Assembly (NCBI RefSeq): GCF_030160835.1
Contig: NZ_BSPC01000022.1
Coordinates: forward strand, 1 to 64,000
Direction of reading: 5' to 3'
Source: Labrys miyagiensis
Lineage (GTDB): Bacteria > Pseudomonadota > Alphaproteobacteria > Rhizobiales > Labraceae
DNA length: 64,000 nt
Made by a program: the position numbers and the translations under genes. Below, one piece after another: positions 17,315 through 26,204 of the stretch. Within the stretch, counting starts at the first letter, position 1. The number at the start of each line of letters is the position of its first letter. The notes under the pieces were generated by a model. That model searched no databases and was not told the origin of the DNA. It was given only the letters and a program-made list of their open reading frames with translations.

Positions 17315-17740
17315 ATGGCCACGGGGACACGTGTTCGCGGCCCAGCCGCTCTTGCGATCATCGGAAGGATCTTTCTGGTTCTTGGCTTGGGGGGCTTGGC
17401 CGTTGCGGTCTATTTCGCCGGCAATGAGTGGCGTGGCCGCCATACCGCCACAGCCTCGGCGAGGATCGTTGCCATCGGCAAACTTCCTGCCATGGAATTC
17501 ACCATGGCCGATGGCAGTGTCATCCGCTTCACCAACAATGTGCGCAGTTCGTCCTGGCAGGTCGGCGACAACGTTGCCATCGCCTATGATCCCGGCAATC
17601 CCTCGGACGCCGTGGTCGACGGCTTTGCCGGGCGCTGGTTCCCGGCAGGGTTGGCTGGCCTGCTGGGTGGAGCCTTCCTTATACTGGGCGTGGTGTTGAC
17701 GGTCATTGGCAGGCGGACGCAGCGGGGCGGGACCAGATGA
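17315..17740 (+). CDS. DUF3592 membrane protein
   Basis: A 141-residue protein with two membrane helices (about 16-38 and 110-132) bracketing an extracytoplasmic beta domain that contains VIRFTNNVRSSSWQVGDNVAIAYDPGNPSDAVVD, the typical DUF3592 pattern. The function of the family is unknown. Start: GGAGG at 17302-17306 suits the ATG at 17315 (eight bases) better than the ATG at 17309. It follows phrB by 68 bp. Confidence 0.7.
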   Translation: MATGTRVRGPAALAIIGRIFLVLGLGGLAVAVYFAGNEWRGRHTATASARIVAIGKLPAMEFTMADGSVIRFTNNVRSSSWQVGDNVAIAYDPGNPSDAVVDGFAGRWFPAGLAGLLGGAFLILGVVLTVIGRRTQRGGTR

Positions 17741-17857
17741 GGCGCTGGATTGGAGTGTCGATCACTGATCGACCCTCCGTGTTTGGCGCGCCTTCAGCCC
17801 CTACCGCTGCTCGCGCCTTCCCGCTAGGCTGCAGCGCAATGAGTCTGGGAGACAGGG

Positions 17858-19255
17858 ATGGCGGAACCGAAAAGCGCCGTGGCTCTATCGGAGGCGGTCA
17901 GGCGTGGTGAGGCTTCGGCCGTGGCGGCAGTCGAAGCTTGCCTCGCCCGTAGCCAAGCCGTCCAGCCCCTCCTCAACTGCTTCACCGAGATCTATGCCGA
18001 GGACGCCCGGGCCGAGGCGGCCCGCATCGATGCATTGCCGCTGGTCGGGCGCGTAGACCTGCCTCTCTGCGGCGTGCCGATCGCCATCAAGGATTTCACG
18101 CCGCTGGCCGGCAGGCGCACCACCTTCGGCTCGAAGGTCTATCGCGACCATGTTGCCGAGCACGATCCCGTCATCGTCCAGCGGCTGAAGGCTGCCGGCG
18201 CCATCATTCTCGGCCATACCACCACGCCCGAGTTTGCCTATTCCGGCTCCACGCAGAGCCCGCTCTGGGGCATCACTCGCAATCCCTGGGACCCGCAGCG
18301 CACATCCGGCGGCTCCTCGGGCGGCTCGGGCGTTGCGGTCGCCACCGGCAGCGTCTTCCTCGCCGAGGGCACGGACATGGGTGGCTCCATCCGCATTCCC
18401 GCCTCCCTCTGCGGGATCGTCGGGCTGAAGCCGAGCTTCGGGCGCATTCCGATGGACATCCTGCGCACGCAATATGACACGCTCGCCCACTTCGGACCGC
18501 TGGCGCGCAGCGTCGATGACGCAGCGCTCTTCCTCTCGGTCTGCGAGGGCCCCGATGATGCCGATGCGTTGTCGCTGCCAAGGCTGCCCCCGGTCTTTCC
18601 CGTCGCCGAAGCGCCGAGGAAGCCGAAACTCGCCGTCTCCCTCGATCTTGACATGCATGTCGTCTCCGACGAGGTGGCCGGTCTCTTCCAAGCCCTGATC
18701 GCCGATATCGAGAAGGCCGGCGCGGAGATCGCCTGGGTGAAAACGCCCTTCACCGTCCAGGCCGCCAAGGACTGGTATGCGCTCTGGGCCTATTGCTTTG
18801 CCGGTGATGTCGGCCATCTCCTCGAAAACCATCGCGACGACCTCGATTCCGACGTGATCGGCTTGATCGAAAAGGGGCGCCGCCTCGACATTGTCGGACT
18901 GCGCGCCATCGAGCATCGCCGCACGGCGCTCTGGCGCGAGTTTGCCAAGCTGCTGCAAGGGTATGACGCGCTGCTCTGCCCGACCACGGCGGTGACGGCG
19001 CCGCCCGCAGACCCCGAGCTCCAGGAAAACGACGAGATCCTGCCGGACGGGCGCTACAGATCGGTCGACATGACCGGCCATTTCAACCTCACCAGCTCCT
19101 GTCCGGTGCTGTCGTTGCCGATGGGCCTGGCTGGCAACGGCATGCCGGCAGGCCTGCAGATCGTCGGCCATCGCCATGACGACCGCGGCGTACTGGCGCT
19201 GGGCAAATGGATTGAAGCGCTCAGAACGCCCCAGTTCCCGCCTTTCCTGGCCTGA
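17858..19255 (+). CDS. Amidase signature family enzyme
   Basis: A 465-residue amidase with the Ser-cisSer-Lys triad: K78 in PIAIKDF, a Ser in RTSGGSSGGSG (153-154) and nucleophile S177 in TDMGGSIRIPASLCG. It hydrolyses carboxylic amides; the particular substrate is unknown. GGAGACAGGG precedes the ATG. Its stop overlaps the start of the CoA-transferase gene (TGATG), so the two are co-translated and perhaps act in one catabolic route. Confidence 0.9.
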   Translation: MAEPKSAVALSEAVRRGEASAVAAVEACLARSQAVQPLLNCFTEIYAEDARAEAARIDALPLVGRVDLPLCGVPIAIKDFTPLAGRRTTFGSKVYRDHVAEHDPVIVQRLKAAGAIILGHTTTPEFAYSGSTQSPLWGITRNPWDPQRTSGGSSGGSGVAVATGSVFLAEGTDMGGSIRIPASLCGIVGLKPSFGRIPMDILRTQYDTLAHFGPLARSVDDAALFLSVCEGPDDADALSLPRLPPVFPVAEAPRKPKLAVSLDLDMHVVSDEVAGLFQALIADIEKAGAEIAWVKTPFTVQAAKDWYALWAYCFAGDVGHLLENHRDDLDSDVIGLIEKGRRLDIVGLRAIEHRRTALWREFAKLLQGYDALLCPTTAVTAPPADPELQENDEILPDGRYRSVDMTGHFNLTSSCPVLSLPMGLAGNGMPAGLQIVGHRHDDRGVLALGKWIEALRTPQFPPFLA

Positions 19256-20460
19256 TGCCGATTTCGACTCCAAGGGAAATTGATCGATCGATGTGGACCC
19301 CGCTTTCCGACCTTCCCGCCCATACGCCGCCGAAACCGTTGCATGGCGTGCGCGTGCTCGAACTCGCCCGCATCCTGGCAGGGCCCTGGGCAGGGCAACT
19401 CCTCGCCGATCTCGGGGCGGAGGTAATCAAGGTTGAGCGCCCGGGGCAGGGGGATGATACCAGGACCTGGGGCCCACCCTTCATCACGGGCAGCGAGGGC
19501 GACAATCTCGGCGCCGCCTATTTCCATTCCTGCAATCGCGGCAAGCGTTCGGTCGCGCTGAATTTCGAGACCGCCGAGGGAGCCGATCGGGTGAGGGCCC
19601 TGGTGCGCGAGGCCGATATCGTGCTGGAGAATTTCAAGGTCGGAGGCCTTAGGAAATATGGGCTAGACCATGAGAATCTCAGGGCGGTCAACCCGCGCCT
19701 GATCACCTGCTCGATCACCGGTTTCGGCCAGGACGGGCCCTATGCCAGCCGGGCCGGCTACGACTTCATGATCCAGGGCATGGGCGGCATCATGGAGCTC
19801 ACCGGCGATCCCAAGGGCGAGCCGCAGAAGATCGGCGTGGCCTTTGCCGACGTCTTCACCGGTGTCTATGCCGTGGTGGGTGTCCAGGCGGCGTTGCGCC
19901 GGCGCGAGTTGACGGGCGAGGGGGGCCATGTCGACATGGCGCTGTTCGACGTGCAGCTCGCGGTGCTCGCCAACCAGGCGATGAACTACCTTGCCTCCGG
20001 CAAGAGCCCGACGCGCATGGGCAATGCCCATCCCAATATCGTGCCCTACCAGGTGTTTCCGGCCAAGGATGGGCACCTGATCATCGCCTGCGGCAATGAC
20101 AGCCAGTTCGTGAAGCTCTGCGCGGTGCTGAACATTCCCGACATCGCGCTGCACCCCGACTACCTTTCCAACAAGGACCGGGTGCACAATCGCGAGGCGC
20201 TGGCGGCGCTGATTGGCGGGCTGACGGGCATCCGCACCCGCGAGGACCTGCTGGGCTCGCTGGAGGCGGTGGGCGTGCCCGCCGGCCCGATCAATTCGGT
20301 GGCGGATGCGCTGCATGATCCGCAGGCCGTGCATCGCGGCATGGTGGTCAAGCTGCCCCATACCGGGGTGAAGGAGGGCTATATTCCCTCGGTGCGCACG
20401 CCGATCATGATCGACGGCGAGCCGATGGTCGCTCTGCACGCGAGCCCGGATCTGGAATGA
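19255..20460 (+). CDS. Family III CoA-transferase (CaiB/BaiF)
   Basis: A 401-residue CoA-transferase. The catalytic Asp is D170 in AGYDFMIQGMGG; the N-terminal VLELARILAGPWAGQLLADLGAEVIKVE is the CoA-binding fold. It moves CoA between carboxylic acids, for example from succinyl-CoA to an acid released upstream. Coupled to the amidase by a one-base overlap, which suggests that an amide is hydrolysed and the acid then activated (inference). A Met at 19291 is an alternative start. Confidence 0.9.
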   Translation: MPISTPREIDRSMWTPLSDLPAHTPPKPLHGVRVLELARILAGPWAGQLLADLGAEVIKVERPGQGDDTRTWGPPFITGSEGDNLGAAYFHSCNRGKRSVALNFETAEGADRVRALVREADIVLENFKVGGLRKYGLDHENLRAVNPRLITCSITGFGQDGPYASRAGYDFMIQGMGGIMELTGDPKGEPQKIGVAFADVFTGVYAVVGVQAALRRRELTGEGGHVDMALFDVQLAVLANQAMNYLASGKSPTRMGNAHPNIVPYQVFPAKDGHLIIACGNDSQFVKLCAVLNIPDIALHPDYLSNKDRVHNREALAALIGGLTGIRTREDLLGSLEAVGVPAGPINSVADALHDPQAVHRGMVVKLPHTGVKEGYIPSVRTPIMIDGEPMVALHASPDLE

Positions 20461-20613
20461 CTGGGAGCGCAGACATCTTCTCGGCTCTTGGAAACGATGA
20501 ACCAAAAGAAAGAGCGCAAACCGTAGTGGTTGCGCCCTTTCCTGATGCCGTGGAGGTTCGAGAGGCGGACATCGCGACATGCAGGCATGTCGCTGTGATG
20601 TCCGCGCTCCCAG
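20461..20613. repeat. Family A palindromic element, copy A3
   Basis: Outer arms of 17 bp, 20461-20477 and 20597-20613, match at 16 positions and start directly after the CoA-transferase stop codon and end one base before the DoxX stop codon. CTCTTGGAAACG at 20485-20496 is the family core. Near the right arm GCGACATGC pairs with GCATGTCGC around a two-base loop. The flanking genes converge. Confidence 0.78.
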
Positions 20614-20614
20614 C

Positions 20615-21028
20615 TTACGCCGTCGCCAGACCCTTCTTGCGGGCGAGGCTGGCATCGAGGCTGAGGCTGCCGGCGCCGAAGGCCGCAACCTGCAGGAGGC
20701 CGCCAGCCATCGCGATGTTCTTGAAGAAGTGGATGAACATGTTCTGGTCGGCGAAGTTCGAGTGGAAGAACACGGCGGTCGCGACCGTGAACAGCGCCAT
20801 GATCAGCGCGACGATGCGGGTCTGATAGCCGACGACCAGCAGGATGCCGCCGATCAGTTCGACGACGACGGCGAGAGCCACGCCGGCATAGGGCAGGGGC
20901 AGGCCAGCCGAGGCGATGTAGCCGGCGGTGGCGGCGGGGCCCGTGAGCTTGCTGAAGCCGCTGAGGATGTAGATGACGGCGATCAGGATACGGCCAAGCA
21001 GCGGGGTGTAACGGGTATCAGCGGACAT
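20615..21028 (-). CDS. DoxX family membrane protein
   Basis: A 137-residue, four-helix DoxX protein with the family pattern LLGRILIAVIYILSGFSKL, a Gly/Pro segment and VELIGGILLVVGY. The family is linked to quinone metabolism and thiol/redox homeostasis. It follows wrbA by 50 bp on the same strand; together with the divergent LysR regulator this suggests a quinone or electrophile response unit. Confidence 0.85.
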   Translation of the reverse strand: MSADTRYTPLLGRILIAVIYILSGFSKLTGPAATAGYIASAGLPLPYAGVALAVVVELIGGILLVVGYQTRIVALIMALFTVATAVFFHSNFADQNMFIHFFKNIAMAGGLLQVAAFGAGSLSLDASLARKKGLATA

Positions 21029-21078
21029 TGGAGTCCCCTTTCATGAGAGGCTGTCCCTTTGGGCAGCAGCCTTGGCCT

Positions 21079-21711
21079 TCAGGAGGCCTTGGTTTCGGTG
21101 ATATGGGCGGCTTTGAGGGCGCGGGCGACGAAGGCGACGCGGCGGCCCTGGAAGTTGGCGACCTCGAGGTCGTCGGCAGTCGGCGGAGCCGGCGGATTGC
21201 CGGAGACAGCGGAAGCGCCATAGGGCGTGCCGCTCTTGAACAGGGACGGGTCAGCATAGCCGAGCGGCACGATGATCAGGCCGAGATGGGCGAGCGGGTT
21301 GTAGAGCGAGATCAGGGTCGACTCATTGCCGCCATGCGGGGTCGAGGACGAGCCGAATACCGAGCCGGCCTTGCCGTTCAGCTTGCCCTGGAACCACAGG
21401 CCGCCGAGCGAATCGATATAGGCCTTGAGCTCGGAGGTGACGGCCCCGAAACGGGTGGGCGTGCCGAAGATGATGGCGTCTGCCCATTCGGCGTCGGCCT
21501 CGGTCGGGGCTTCATATTTGGCGTTGAGGGCGGCGGCCTGTTCGGCCCAGCCGGGAGCCAGCGCCATCACCTCGGCGCTGACGAGTTCGCGGGCCCGGCG
21601 CAGGCGAACCTCGGCGCCGCTTGCACGGGCGCCTTCGGCAACCGCGTTGGCGAGGGCTTCGGTGACGCCGGAACGCGAATAGAAAGCAATGAGAACCTTG
21701 GGCTGAGACAT
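21079..21711 (-). CDS. wrbA: NAD(P)H:quinone oxidoreductase, WrbA type
   Basis: A 210-residue flavodoxin-like WrbA. It reduces quinones by two electrons using FMN. FMN-binding segments are FYSRSGVTEALANAV (phosphate loop), FGTPTRFGAV and SSSTPHGGNESTL. The length is normal (about 200). Start at 21711 by family; longer in-frame extensions are not conserved. It shares a 286-bp promoter region with a divergent LysR gene. Confidence 0.92.
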   Translation of the reverse strand: MSQPKVLIAFYSRSGVTEALANAVAEGARASGAEVRLRRARELVSAEVMALAPGWAEQAAALNAKYEAPTEADAEWADAIIFGTPTRFGAVTSELKAYIDSLGGLWFQGKLNGKAGSVFGSSSTPHGGNESTLISLYNPLAHLGLIIVPLGYADPSLFKSGTPYGASAVSGNPPAPPTADDLEVANFQGRRVAFVARALKAAHITETKAS

Positions 21712-21949
21712 CGGGTATTCCTTGACTTCAGTCGATTTGCTTGGAGCTGTTCCTGGCGATTTCCTGCCAAGCAGGCGATCGAGGATGGCGGCAATGGGCA
21801 TGTGAAAATGACCTGCAAGGCAGAATTTCGAGGCCCAAGGGCTCGGAAATTGCTGCATCTACTCAAGACTGCAGAGAGACACGGGCCGGAACTTTGCTCC
21901 GGCCTGCGCTCCATGCCTGACTTGGCGCTTCTAATGCCGCAGATTGATC

Positions 21950-21993
21950 TTCGAGAAAATATGGATAATCTCGACGATTAGGTTCGAGAAAAT
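21950..21993. promoter_or_regulatory. Candidate LysR operator between lysR and wrbA
   Basis: TAATC-TCGAC-GATTA (21966-21980) is a 15-bp inverted repeat that fits the T-N11-A LysR box. It is flanked by two identical 11-base direct repeats TTCGAGAAAAT at 21950-21960 and 21983-21993, 33 bp or about three helical turns apart. The cluster ends four bases before the LysR start codon, which fits autorepression; wrbA starts on the other side. Confidence 0.6.
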
Positions 21994-21997
21994 TGAT

Positions 21998-22900
21998 ATG
22001 TCAGATCCCAGGCCCACGCTGGACCAGCTCCAGGTCTTCCTCGCCATTGTCGAAGCCGGCAGTTTCGCCGCTGCCGCCAAGCGCCTTGGACGCGCGACCT
22101 CGGTGATCAGCTACACCATCGCCAATCTTGAGGCTCAGCTCGCGCTCGAGCTGTTCGACCGAGATAGCACGAGAAAGCCGCAGCTCACGGAGGCCGGCAA
22201 GGCGATTCTCGCCGATGCGCGGGTGGTGGCCCGCGGCATGGGTGGCCTGATCGCCAAGGCGAAGGGGCTGATATCGGGTCTGGAGGCGGAGGTGACGCTG
22301 ACGGTCGACGTCATGCTGCCGCCCTGCAGCCTGGTGCAGGCGCTCGATGCCTTCCAGGAAGAATTTCCCACCGTCGCCTTCCGCCTGCATATGGAAGCAC
22401 TCGGCGCGGTCACCCAGCACGTGCTCGACGGCATCGCCGATATCGGCGTCAGCGGGCCGCTCGAACATGCCACTGTCGGCATCGTGCGCCGGCAGCTCGG
22501 TGCCGTGCGCCTCATCCCGGTGGCCGGGCCCAACCATCCCCTCGCCCATATGTCGAGCGAGGAGGCCGACGCCAAGGTGCATGAGCATATCCAGCTCGTG
22601 CTGACGGATCGATCACGCCTCACTGAAGGCCAGGATTTTCAGGTGATCAGTGCCAAGAGCTGGCGCCTTGCCGATCTTGGCGCGAAATATCTGCTGCTCA
22701 AGGCGGGAATCGGCTGGGGCAGCATGCCCGAGGAGATGGTGAGCGAAGATATCGCGGCCGGCCGGCTGGCGCGTCTGACGATCACGGCCTGGGACAACGC
22801 GGTCTACCGCCTGCAGGCCATCCATCGCGCCGAGACCCCGCCGGGGCCGGCGGCAAGCTGGCTGCTCGGCAAGCTTAAGGAAACGCTGGCGGCGCGGTGA
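21998..22900 (+). CDS. LysR family transcriptional regulator
   Basis: A 300-residue LysR protein. The N-terminal HTH is LDQLQVFLAIVEAGSFAAAAKRLGRATSVISYTIANLEAQLALELFDRD (about 8-57, read in parts); the effector domain fills the rest. Divergent from wrbA-doxX, which it probably activates in response to quinones or similar electrophiles. Start at 21998 immediately after the operator-like repeats. Confidence 0.9.
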   Translation: MSDPRPTLDQLQVFLAIVEAGSFAAAAKRLGRATSVISYTIANLEAQLALELFDRDSTRKPQLTEAGKAILADARVVARGMGGLIAKAKGLISGLEAEVTLTVDVMLPPCSLVQALDAFQEEFPTVAFRLHMEALGAVTQHVLDGIADIGVSGPLEHATVGIVRRQLGAVRLIPVAGPNHPLAHMSSEEADAKVHEHIQLVLTDRSRLTEGQDFQVISAKSWRLADLGAKYLLLKAGIGWGSMPEEMVSEDIAAGRLARLTITAWDNAVYRLQAIHRAETPPGPAASWLLGKLKETLAAR

Positions 22901-22922
22901 GGGGCACACCGAATCCTACGCC

Positions 22923-23741
22923 TCATACGTCCGTCTTCACCGGCACCACCGTCACCTTCACGCCATAGGAATGCAGCGATTCCAGATGTTCGGGGCTGAT
23001 GCCGTCATCGGTGATCAGTTCGTCGATGGCCGAGAGCTCGCAGAAGGTGCAGAAGGACGGCGCGGAGAATTTCGAGCTGTCGACCACCACGATGGTCCGT
23101 CGGGAGGACTGGATCATCTTGCGCTTCAGCGAAGCGATTTCCAGCATGGCGTCGGTGAGGATGTTGCCGGTAACCGCATAGGCGCCGGTGACGCAGACAT
23201 CGGCATGAACCGTATTGAAGAAGCTCTCGCCGGGCTCGCCCCACAGCGAGCGCCAGCCGCCGGGCCGGATGGTGCCGCCGGGCATGATCACCCGCCAGCT
23301 CGGGACATCGGAGCTGATCTGGGCGATGTCGAGGCTGTTGGTGACCACGGTGAGCGAGAGGTCGCGCTGGGAGGTGGCGCGCACCACCTCCATCACGGTG
23401 GAACTTGCCTCGAAGATCACGCTCTCGCGGTTGTTGATGCGCAGCGCCGCCTCGGCGCCGATGGCGATCTTCTGGGCCCGCTGGAAATGGGCATTGATCT
23501 GGGATTCGCGTTCGAACGTCGCCTGAAGCGGAGGTACAAGCAGCGCGCCGCCATGGGTGCGTTCGAGATAGCCGCCTTCCATGAGGTGTTCGAGGTCGCG
23601 TCGGATGGTGGATTGCGAGCCGCCGATGGCGTCGGCAAGTTCCTGTATGGAAGCAGCCCCGTTCACGCGCAGATGTTCAAGGATCATGGCGCGCCTCTTG
23701 GCGGGAATGATCTCGACACGCTTGGTGGTGGAGGCTTCCAT
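22923..23741 (-). CDS. DeoR family transcriptional regulator
   Basis: A 272-residue DeoR repressor. HTH: RRAMILEHLRVNGAASIQELADAI followed by SQSTIRRDLEHLMEGGYLERTHGG. The C-terminal sugar-phosphate sensor has the conserved FEASSTVMEV, VVTNSLDIA, MPGGTIRPGGWRSL and VVDSSKF segments. DeoR proteins bind phosphorylated sugars. It lies downstream of the aldolase-like gene on the same strand with a terminator and a repeat between, so each has its own transcript. It may regulate that gene. Confidence 0.9.
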   Translation of the reverse strand: MEASTTKRVEIIPAKRRAMILEHLRVNGAASIQELADAIGGSQSTIRRDLEHLMEGGYLERTHGGALLVPPLQATFERESQINAHFQRAQKIAIGAEAALRINNRESVIFEASSTVMEVVRATSQRDLSLTVVTNSLDIAQISSDVPSWRVIMPGGTIRPGGWRSLWGEPGESFFNTVHADVCVTGAYAVTGNILTDAMLEIASLKRKMIQSSRRTIVVVDSSKFSAPSFCTFCELSAIDELITDDGISPEHLESLHSYGVKVTVVPVKTDV

Positions 23742-23894
23742 TCAGGCGAACTCCTGTATAGTCCTCGGACAAACTCTGCCGCGCCTATGATTTCCAGGGC
23801 TTTAGCAGATCACAGGATTGCAGGCGACGGTGTTTGACGGAACGGTCAAGGCCTGCCCACATTGTTGCAAAACCCACCAAACTCAGGACCTGGG

Positions 23895-23963
23895 GTGCCG
23901 ATCTCCAGATGGGCACGGAAACGTATTGCTTTAGAAGAAGTGCCGAGCTGGAGGTCGGCACAC
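23895..23963. repeat. Family A palindromic element, copy A5
   Basis: Two 22-base mini-hairpins, 23895-23916 and about 23940-23961, both begin with GTGCCGA and end with GGCAC; the two units are also 19 of 22 complementary to each other. GGAAACG follows the first one. The element lies upstream of the DeoR gene and downstream of the aldolase-like gene, next to that gene's terminator. Confidence 0.65.
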
Positions 23964-23971
23964 CGAAACGC

Positions 23972-23999
23972 AAAAAGGCGGATCGCCGTGATCCGCCTT
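23972..23999 (-). terminator. Rho-independent terminator of the aldolase-like gene
   Basis: AAGGCGGATC (23975-23984) and GATCCGCCTT (23990-23999) form a perfect 10-bp stem with a 5-base loop. On the minus strand the stem is followed by a T-run (the A-run at 23972-23976). It lies 30 bp after the stop codon of the minus-strand gene ending at 24030. Confidence 0.85.
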
Positions 24000-24029
24000 C
24001 CTCGATCATCCAGCCGATACAGAGATCGA

Positions 24030-25085
24030 TCAGGCGGCTTTCTTCAGCGCGGCGGACTGGAGCACCGTCTCGGTAATCTGGCGGTCGTCCTCCAGGCTGA
24101 GCTTGCTCTTGAGGCCGCTCTTGGCAAGTTCGCTGTGATAGGCCTTGACCGCTTCCTCGGGGGCGATGTTGCCGCTGGCCACTTCACGCATCAGCACCAG
24201 CAGCGCCAGCGGATCTTCCGCAAGGTTGATCTTGCGGCCGAACAGGGCGACGCGGCCACCATATTTCTCGGCCTGGCTCAGCAGTTCAAAGGTGTCGCGG
24301 GTGGTGCCGGCACCGCCGCCGAGCACGCCGACGACAAGACTGGGGTCGAAGCTTGCCAGTTCTTCCAGGGCTTTCGGGCCGTTATAGACGATCTTCAGGA
24401 ATTGCGGACGATCCGCCTTGGTCACGCCGGCGAGGCAGCGCAGGATGGAGTCGTTGATGTATTCGCCGATGGCCTCGCGATCGAGCCCGCAATCGATATT
24501 CGGATTGAAGACTTCGAAGAAGTATTTGAAATTGTTCTCGGCGGCTTCCTCACGAAAGGCGGCGAAGGCATCGAGCGCCTCGTAATCATGGTCGATGTCG
24601 TTCATGAACGTCACCGAATAGAGGCCGAGATCCGTGAGGGCGATCGGCGCGCCGATGGCCGGCTGGTTGGTGCCGTACATCACGCGAGAAATGTTCGCGG
24701 TGCGGAAATGGCGCGAGGGATGCTTGGTATAGGCCTGATGCCGTACGCCGCCCCAGCAGTCGGTGGTGTCGTTGGCGCGGATGGCCGGCTTCACCAGTGA
24801 ATCGCGGAAGACGCCCCGCTCATGCAGCGCCTCGAGATTGGAGGCCGACAGCAGCATGATGTCGACGATGTCCTGCTCCACGATAGCCTGGATCTGGTCG
24901 AGGAACTCGGCGCGGGTGCGCCGCCGCCCCGTGCCGCCATCGGCGCTGCGCGCAAAGCCGGAGCCGGTGATGCCAGAGCCCATATCCGCGTCCTTGGCAT
25001 CGGCAATGATGAAGTCGGCAGGCTTGTAGTTGCCGGCGCGGATATTGCGCAGTTTCTGGTCGAGGCGGGTGTCGGTATGGACCAT
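24030..25085 (-). CDS. DhnA/LacD-like aldolase-fold (beta/alpha barrel) protein
   Basis: A 351-residue barrel protein related to the DeoC/FbaB/LacD class I aldolases. Family-like parts are KIVYNGP (K231 as possible Schiff-base Lys), VGVLGGGAGTTRDTFELL (phosphate-binding Gly loop, about 253-270) and ALFGRKINLAEDP. The first 130 residues are unusual for FbaB. The substrate is unknown; sugar phosphate is likely because a DeoR regulator is nearby. It has its own terminator. Some members are annotated only as hypothetical. Confidence 0.6.
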   Translation of the reverse strand: MVHTDTRLDQKLRNIRAGNYKPADFIIADAKDADMGSGITGSGFARSADGGTGRRRTRAEFLDQIQAIVEQDIVDIMLLSASNLEALHERGVFRDSLVKPAIRANDTTDCWGGVRHQAYTKHPSRHFRTANISRVMYGTNQPAIGAPIALTDLGLYSVTFMNDIDHDYEALDAFAAFREEAAENNFKYFFEVFNPNIDCGLDREAIGEYINDSILRCLAGVTKADRPQFLKIVYNGPKALEELASFDPSLVVGVLGGGAGTTRDTFELLSQAEKYGGRVALFGRKINLAEDPLALLVLMREVASGNIAPEEAVKAYHSELAKSGLKSKLSLEDDRQITETVLQSAALKKAA

Positions 25086-25202
25086 GCGAAGAGGCTCCTT
25101 GGGCTGTCACGGCATGTCGTCGCGTCTCACAGGCGACGATTCAGATGGGTTTCAATAGCACTCATATACTATCAAAAGATGTCAAACCACTGCAAAGTGG
25201 CG

Positions 25203-26096
25203 CTACGGACCGAAATTGACCGATGGGTCGCGCGAGCCGGGTTCGACCGGCGCAAGGCGGGCAATCACCATGTCGAGCAGGGCGCGCAGGCGCGGCAGGC
25301 GGCGCAGGTCTCGATGATAGCCGAGCCAGGTATCGCGGCCAGGCGGCGATACCGGCAGGTCGACCCGTTCGATGCCCGTCGTGGCGTCGCCCAGCGGGCG
25401 CGGCAGCACCGCGAGGCCCACGCCGCCGGCGCAGAGAGCAGCCTGGACATCGCGATTGTTGCTGCGCATGGCAATGGCGGCCTTGGGAAAGGTGCGCATC
25501 AGCCATTCGACATCCGGCATATCCGCAAAGGCTTCGTCCATGGTGACGAGGCGGTGGCCGGTGCCGTCGCCCGGTGCGGGCCAAGGCGTGCCGCTCCTCG
25601 TGTAAAGATTGTAGCCAATATGCATCAGCCGGCGGGAGATGACATCCGGCTCGCTGAAGCGCCGGATGCGGAAGGCAAGGTCGGCCTCCCGCCGCGATAG
25701 ACTGAGAAAGCGCGCGTCGGTCAGGAGTTCGACGACGACCCTGGGATGGCTGCGCGAGAAATCGGCGAGGATCGGTGAGAGGATGTGCAGCCCGAACCAG
25801 TCCGAACAGGACACGCGCAAAGTGCCTTCGAGATCATGCTCCTGGCCGGCAAGTTCGCGTTGCAGGCCAAGCGCCTCCTGCTCCATGCGCTCGGCCCGCG
25901 CCAGGACGGTGTTGCCGTCGTCCGTGAGGACGAAGCCGTCCGAGGTGCGCTGGAACAGCACATGGCCGAGCGACTCCTCCAGCGCCCGCAGGCGACGGCC
26001 CATGGTCGGCTGGGTCAGGCCGAGGCTGCGTGCCGCCGCACCCAGCGTGCCGGCACGGGCGATGGCGAGGAAGATGCGGATGTCGCTCCAATCCAT
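25203..26096 (-). CDS. LysR family transcriptional regulator
   Basis: A 297-residue LysR protein: N-terminal HTH MDWSDIRIFLAIARAGTLGAAARSLG and SQPTMGRRLRALEESLG-type recognition helix (here LTQPTMGRRLRALEE), then the periplasmic-binding-like effector domain. It is divergent from the quinone-oxidoreductase gene 108 bp away and probably controls it. Start at 26096; the longer reading into the intergenic region lacks family support. Confidence 0.9.
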   Translation of the reverse strand: MDWSDIRIFLAIARAGTLGAAARSLGLTQPTMGRRLRALEESLGHVLFQRTSDGFVLTDDGNTVLARAERMEQEALGLQRELAGQEHDLEGTLRVSCSDWFGLHILSPILADFSRSHPRVVVELLTDARFLSLSRREADLAFRIRRFSEPDVISRRLMHIGYNLYTRSGTPWPAPGDGTGHRLVTMDEAFADMPDVEWLMRTFPKAAIAMRSNNRDVQAALCAGGVGLAVLPRPLGDATTGIERVDLPVSPPGRDTWLGYHRDLRRLPRLRALLDMVIARLAPVEPGSRDPSVNFGP

Positions 26097-26120
26097 GGTA
26101 TCGACTGATTCAAACAAAAA

Positions 26121-26137
26121 TGCATGGATGTCATACA
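26121..26137. promoter_or_regulatory. Candidate LysR site between lysR and the oxidoreductase gene
   Basis: TGCATG-GATGT-CATACA is a 17-bp imperfect dyad (5 of 6 pairs) in an AT-rich 108-bp divergent intergenic region. It is the best symmetric sequence there. The match is short, so the call is weak. Confidence 0.3.
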
Positions 26138-26204
26138 ATTCATTTTATTCCCAAACAACAATCGAAGAGCCATCTTCGCCCCATCACCATTTGGGAGAGC
26201 CGTC

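Noticed and set aside
20615-21028. DoxX gene considered as BufD partner of the bufferin-like gene
   Set aside because: It is 38 kb away and coupled to wrbA with a LysR regulator, so there is no link to the DUF2282 gene.
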